Origin: Clostridiaceae bacterium
GTDB taxonomy: Bacteria > Bacillota > Clostridia > Oscillospirales > Acutalibacteraceae
Direction: 5' to 3'
Length of the DNA: 8,602 nt
NCBI GenBank assembly: GCA_016292575.1
Contig: JAEDIH010000078.1
Location: 1 to 8,602 of the forward strand
The notes under the pieces were generated by a model, which saw only the letters and a list, made by a program, of their open reading frames with translations, ran no database searches and was not told the DNA's origin. Below, piece after piece: positions 5,380 to 8,602 of this stretch. The position numbers and the translations under genes were made by a program. Every line of letters starts with the position of its first letter. Within the stretch, counting starts at the first letter, position 1.

Positions 5380-7423
5380 AATCCTTGCTCCGGCAGGTTC
5401 GTTTGAGTGCGTGCTGGGCGCGGTGCGCTGCGGCGCCGATGCGGTCTACCTTGGAACGAGGGATTTTAACGCGCGCCGAAACGCGGAAAACTTCAGCCCT
5501 GAGGAGCTTAAAAAAACTATAGAATACTGCCGCGCAAGGGGCGTTAAGGTTCATATCACCCTTAACACCCTCATTTCCGATGAGGAATTTGACGCGGTCT
5601 TGCTGACTATTAAGCACGTTTGCGCCCTCGGCGCCGACGTGCTCATTTTGCAGGATCTCGGTCTTGCGCATTTTGCAAGGGAGTGTGCGCCGTCTCTTTT
5701 GCGCCACGCCTCAACACAGATGTCCGTGCAGACCGGTGCCGGGCTTGCACTGCTGAAAAAGCTCGGCTTTTCCCGCGCCGTGCTGCCGCGTGAGCTTTCC
5801 AAGGGGGAAATTGCTTCTCTGCGGAAGTCTACCGATATGGAGCTTGAAATGTTCGTTCACGGTGCGCTGTGTATGTGCGTTTCGGGTCAGTGCTATATGA
5901 GCGCAATGCTCGGCTCGCGCAGCGGAAACCGCGGTCTTTGCGCCCAGCCGTGCCGCCTGCCTTTTTCAGCAGGTGAGCCGGGCAGGCACGATCTGAGCCT
6001 TAAAGATCTTTCGCTCATTGAGGAGCTTCCGGCTCTTTCCGCTCTCGGCATTGACTCGTTCAAGATTGAGGGAAGAATGAAAAGACCGGAATATGTTGCC
6101 GCTGCGGTGACGAGCGCAAGGCAGGCTCTTGCAGGCTCCCTGCACAGCGAGACTGCGGAAAAGCTCAAAGCGGTTTTTTCGCGCTCCGGCTTTACCAAGG
6201 GCTATTTTGAAAACAGCCGCGGACCGCAGATGTTCGGAACACGGCGACGCGAGGACGTTACGGCCGCTTCCGCAAAGGTGCTGTCCTCGCTCAAAAATCT
6301 TTATTCAAAGGAGACGCCTCGCGTTGGAGTCAGCTTCCTTTTGAGCGTGCTTGAGGGGGAAGTGCTTTCGCTTTCAGCAAGGGCAGGAGACAAAACCGTT
6401 TTTGTCTCAAGCGAAACAGTACCCGAAAAAGCACAGAGCAAGCCGCTTTCAAAGGAACTTCTTTCCTCGTGGCTTTCAAAGTGCGGTTCAACGCCGTTTT
6501 ATCCGCAGGAGATTGAAATTGAGCTTGACGAGGGACTGACTGTTTCCGCCGGGGAGGTCAACAGGCTGCGCAGGGAAGCGCTTGAAAAGCTTGAAGCTGA
6601 ATTGGGAGCTGTAAAGCCAATAAGCTTTACAGATAAAAATACAGCCGTTCCTCCTCACGTTGCGGCAAAGCAAAAAAAATTCCGTATTGTCCTTTCAAAC
6701 GGGGAGCAGATTCCGGAGGATCTGAGTAATGTTGAAAACTTGTTTTTTCCGTTGAATATTGAGGAAAAGTATGTTGAAAGCGTGAAAAATAAAGGCGTTT
6801 CGATTGGAATCGACATTCCTCGCGCGCTGTTCGGTGTTGAAAACAAGGTCAGAAGTCAGCTTGAGCGTGTTAAAAAGCTCGGAATTTCTGACGCGCTTTG
6901 CTCAACGCTGGACGCGGTCGCGCTGGCAAAGGACTGCGGCTTTACCGTTCACGGCGGCTTTTCGCTGAATGTTTTCAACAGCAGGAGCGTTGCCGTTCTG
7001 GAGGGACTTGGTGTAAAGTCAGTCACCTTGTCACCCGAACTTACGCTTTCGCAGTGCGAAAAAATGGGCGGTTCGGCGGAGCGCGGAATCATTGCTTACG
7101 GCAGACTGCCGCTGATGCTTGTGCGCAACTGCCCGGTGAAGAATGTCAAGACCTGCGCCGAGTGCAAAGGAAAAAGCTTTCTGACCGACAGAATGGGCTT
7201 CAGGTTCCCCGTGCTGTGCAGGGGCTATTATCAGGAGATACTCAACTCAAAGGTAATATACCTCGGAGACAGGCAGGACGAAATTAAAAACCTTGATTTT
7301 CTGACAATGCTTTTCACCTTTGAAAAGCGTGAAAGCGTTGACGCGGTTTTGAACGCATACAGAAAAGGAAAAGGCGCAAAGGGAGATTTTACGCGCGGAC
7401 TTTATTACCGCGGCGTTGAATAA
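5363..7423 (+). CDS. Peptidase U32 family protein, RlhA-like (probable RNA hydroxylation factor)
   Basis: 686-aa protein. Residues about 1-300 are a U32 domain, beginning EILAPAGSFECVLGAVRCGADAVYLG and carrying the family signature ELEMFVHGALCMCVSGQC (160-177) with cysteines C170, C177, C193 and C197. A middle region (about 320-425) fits the DUF3656-type insert of RlhA. Residues about 440-686 resemble a second U32 half with its own cysteines C590, C598, C601 and C619. Named members of the family hydroxylate 23S rRNA (RlhA) or tRNA uridine (TrhP), and UbiU/UbiV bind iron-sulfur clusters through such cysteines; length and the middle region favour RlhA-like. Protease activity is annotated historically and is doubtful. 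The ATG at 5363 overlaps the zapA end by 17 nt and has no clear ribosome binding site, suggesting translational coupling. Longer reading upstream of 5363 is out of frame with zapA and not credible. Confidence 0.85.
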   Translation: MNRKTEILAPAGSFECVLGAVRCGADAVYLGTRDFNARRNAENFSPEELKKTIEYCRARGVKVHITLNTLISDEEFDAVLLTIKHVCALGADVLILQDLGLAHFARECAPSLLRHASTQMSVQTGAGLALLKKLGFSRAVLPRELSKGEIASLRKSTDMELEMFVHGALCMCVSGQCYMSAMLGSRSGNRGLCAQPCRLPFSAGEPGRHDLSLKDLSLIEELPALSALGIDSFKIEGRMKRPEYVAAAVTSARQALAGSLHSETAEKLKAVFSRSGFTKGYFENSRGPQMFGTRRREDVTAASAKVLSSLKNLYSKETPRVGVSFLLSVLEGEVLSLSARAGDKTVFVSSETVPEKAQSKPLSKELLSSWLSKCGSTPFYPQEIEIELDEGLTVSAGEVNRLRREALEKLEAELGAVKPISFTDKNTAVPPHVAAKQKKFRIVLSNGEQIPEDLSNVENLFFPLNIEEKYVESVKNKGVSIGIDIPRALFGVENKVRSQLERVKKLGISDALCSTLDAVALAKDCGFTVHGGFSLNVFNSRSVAVLEGLGVKSVTLSPELTLSQCEKMGGSAERGIIAYGRLPLMLVRNCPVKNVKTCAECKGKSFLTDRMGFRFPVLCRGYYQEILNSKVIYLGDRQDEIKNLDFLTMLFTFEKRESVDAVLNAYRKGKGAKGDFTRGLYYRGVE

Positions 7424-7446
7424 AAAAGCAGAGAGAAGTGAAAAAT

Positions 7447-7944
7447 ATGCCGAAAAGAAAAGACTATCTTTCATGGGACGAATACTTTATGGGAATTGCA
7501 ATCCTTTCGTCCTATCGCAGCAAGGATCCGAACACGCAGGTCGGAGCCTGCATTGTCAACGATAAAAACAAGATTATGTCCGTGGGCTATAACGGACTGC
7601 CCGTAGGCTGCAGCGACGATGAGTTCCCGTGGGAGCGCGACGGCGATGCTTATGACACAAAGTACCCTTATGTCTGTCATGCGGAGCTGAACGCAATTTT
7701 GAACAACGCCGGCGCTCCGCTTGAGGGCTGCCGCGTTTATGTTGCGCTTTTCCCGTGCAACGAATGTGCAAAGGCCATTATTCAAAGCGGCATCAAGGAG
7801 GTTGTGTATCTTTCCGACAAGTATGACAAAACACCGATGAACCTTGCCTCAAAGAGAATGTTCAAGGCTGCCGGGGTAAGGCTTACCAAGCTCACACCGG
7901 ACAGAGAAAGCCTCTTGATCGACTTCAATGAAGAAAACATCTGA
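7447..7944 (+). CDS. Deoxycytidylate (dCMP) deaminase, ComEB-like
   Basis: 165-aa zinc-dependent cytidine/deoxycytidylate deaminase, expected to convert dCMP to dUMP, the substrate of thymidylate synthase, in the cytoplasm. The zinc and catalytic motifs are present: CHAELNAIL (77-85; H78 as zinc ligand, E80 as proton shuttle) and PCNEC (103-107; C104 and C107 as zinc ligands). The N-terminal SWDEYFMGIAILSSYRSKDPNTQVGACIV and the GYNGLPVGCSDDEFPW segment are typical of dCMP deaminases, including the region that in allosteric members responds to dCTP and dTTP. The ATG at 7447 is chosen with the purine-rich AGAGAGAAGTG just upstream; an in-frame GTG at 7438 is possible and would add three residues. 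It starts 23 nt after the U32 gene and is 24 nt before the next gene, so it sits inside the operon. Confidence 0.92.
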   Translation: MPKRKDYLSWDEYFMGIAILSSYRSKDPNTQVGACIVNDKNKIMSVGYNGLPVGCSDDEFPWERDGDAYDTKYPYVCHAELNAILNNAGAPLEGCRVYVALFPCNECAKAIIQSGIKEVVYLSDKYDKTPMNLASKRMFKAAGVRLTKLTPDRESLLIDFNEENI

Positions 7945-7968
7945 ACGAAAAAAAGGAGTAAATATTAA

Positions 7969-8602
7969 ATGAAGAAAACCAAAAAGGCATTATCGGTTTT
8001 TCTTGTGCTTGCGCTGTGCTTTGCTTTCTGCGTGCCTGCGTTTGCAACAACAACCGTTACAATTTCAAACCCTTATGAGAATATTGATTGGAGTACGGTT
8101 AATACATACAAGGCTGCGCTCCATTCCCACACCAACGCCTCCGACGGCGACATTACGCTTGTGCAGTCGCTTGAGCGCCACGCCGAAGCCGGCTTTGACA
8201 TCGTCTCGATAACCGACCACGGCACCGTTGACCGCAGCTTTACTAAGGACAGCTCAACTTTTATCCGCACCCTGCTCAAAATTGCAAAAAGGAGCGAGGG
8301 CGATATTGCTTTTCTCAGTGAAAGCGGAACGTTCCCGAACGGGAAGAGCTATTCCTGCTATACGGCGCAAAGCGGCGATGAATACCTCAGAGTGGACGGA
8401 GAAAAGGAAATTCTGCACATACCTTTCGGCATCGAAAACAACGCCGTTTCGGTCAACGCACACGTCAACAGTTGGTTTGTTGACCACTGCAACAACTGCG
8501 TCACAACCTATGAGGACGCGGTCAGGGGCGTTGAAAAACTCGGCGGAGTTTCGGTCATCAATCACCCCGGCGAATACACAAAGGCGCGGTATGAAATACG
8601 CT
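7969..8602 (+). CDS. Secreted PHP-domain metallohydrolase (CehA/McbA-like), 3' end cut by window edge
   Basis: 211 residues are visible and the frame is still open at the right edge. Residues 1-27 form a classical signal peptide (basic KKTKK, hydrophobic core, cleavage near AFA-TT). Then comes a PHP-type metal-binding domain: HSH (52-54) in ALHSHTNASDGD, TDHG (82-85), GIEN (154-157), NAHVN (163-167), and INHPGEY (197-203). PHP proteins are phosphoesterases or other hydrolases with a di- or trinuclear metal site; a secreted form would act on an extracellular phosphoester or ester, but the substrate is unknown. The start has AAAGGAG (7952-7958) 10 nt upstream. Placed 24 nt after the dCMP deaminase gene with no terminator between, it appears to be the last visible member of the zapA operon, though a functional link with the cytoplasmic proteins is not evident. 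Confidence 0.85.
   Translation, partial: MKKTKKALSVFLVLALCFAFCVPAFATTTVTISNPYENIDWSTVNTYKAALHSHTNASDGDITLVQSLERHAEAGFDIVSITDHGTVDRSFTKDSSTFIRTLLKIAKRSEGDIAFLSESGTFPNGKSYSCYTAQSGDEYLRVDGEKEILHIPFGIENNAVSVNAHVNSWFVDHCNNCVTTYEDAVRGVEKLGGVSVINHPGEYTKARYEIR

Noticed and set aside
7438..7446. GTG start for the dCMP deaminase
   Set aside because: Possible, but the purine-rich stretch upstream is better placed for the ATG at 7447, and family members usually start close to the SWDEYF segment.
1..8602. CRISPR array, insertion sequence, prophage or tRNA
   Set aside because: No regularly spaced repeats, transposase, integrase, attachment-site pair or cloverleaf-like sequence was seen; all large frames are accounted for by chromosomal-type genes.

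Overview
The window looks like chromosomal DNA of a low-to-middle GC anaerobic Bacillota, most likely a clostridial gut-type bacterium of the Oscillospirales/Ruminococcaceae kind. The clues are strong AGGAGG-type ribosome binding sites, near-consensus sigma-A promoters, tight gene packing, a flavodiiron protein (an oxygen/NO scavenger typical of anaerobes) and a ZapA-peptidase U32 gene pair. The genus is an inference. No mobile element, tRNA, rRNA or CRISPR array is visible.

Layout. Positions 1-247 are non-coding and hold a perfect 13-bp stem-loop (possibly an interspersed repeat) and the terminator of the first gene. An acyl-CoA synthetase-like gene (248-1945, minus) is divergent from a TetR-type regulator (2148-2762, plus). 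Their intergenic region carries two consensus promoters that face each other and two short palindromes, so local control of the synthetase by the regulator is likely. A 13-bp hairpin (2763-2792) serves as a two-way terminator between the regulator and the next minus-strand operon.

That operon (4676 down to 2812) has a flavodiiron protein followed by a thioredoxin-fold lipoprotein of the TlpA/ResA kind. Together they suggest an oxygen and redox defence unit. Its promoter carries a palindrome in the -35/-10 spacer and is flanked by an imperfect inverted repeat.

From 4802 onward a plus-strand operon starts at a consensus promoter with a roughly 130-nt structured leader. It encodes ZapA (cell division), a long U32-family protein with two U32-like halves (probably RlhA-like RNA hydroxylation), a dCMP deaminase, and a secreted PHP-fold metallohydrolase cut off by the right edge. 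The genes overlap or lie 23-24 nt apart with no terminator between them. The genes are all of known families. The most notable points are the facing promoters with embedded palindromes, the inverted-repeat-flanked flavodiiron promoter, and the internal duplication in the U32 protein.
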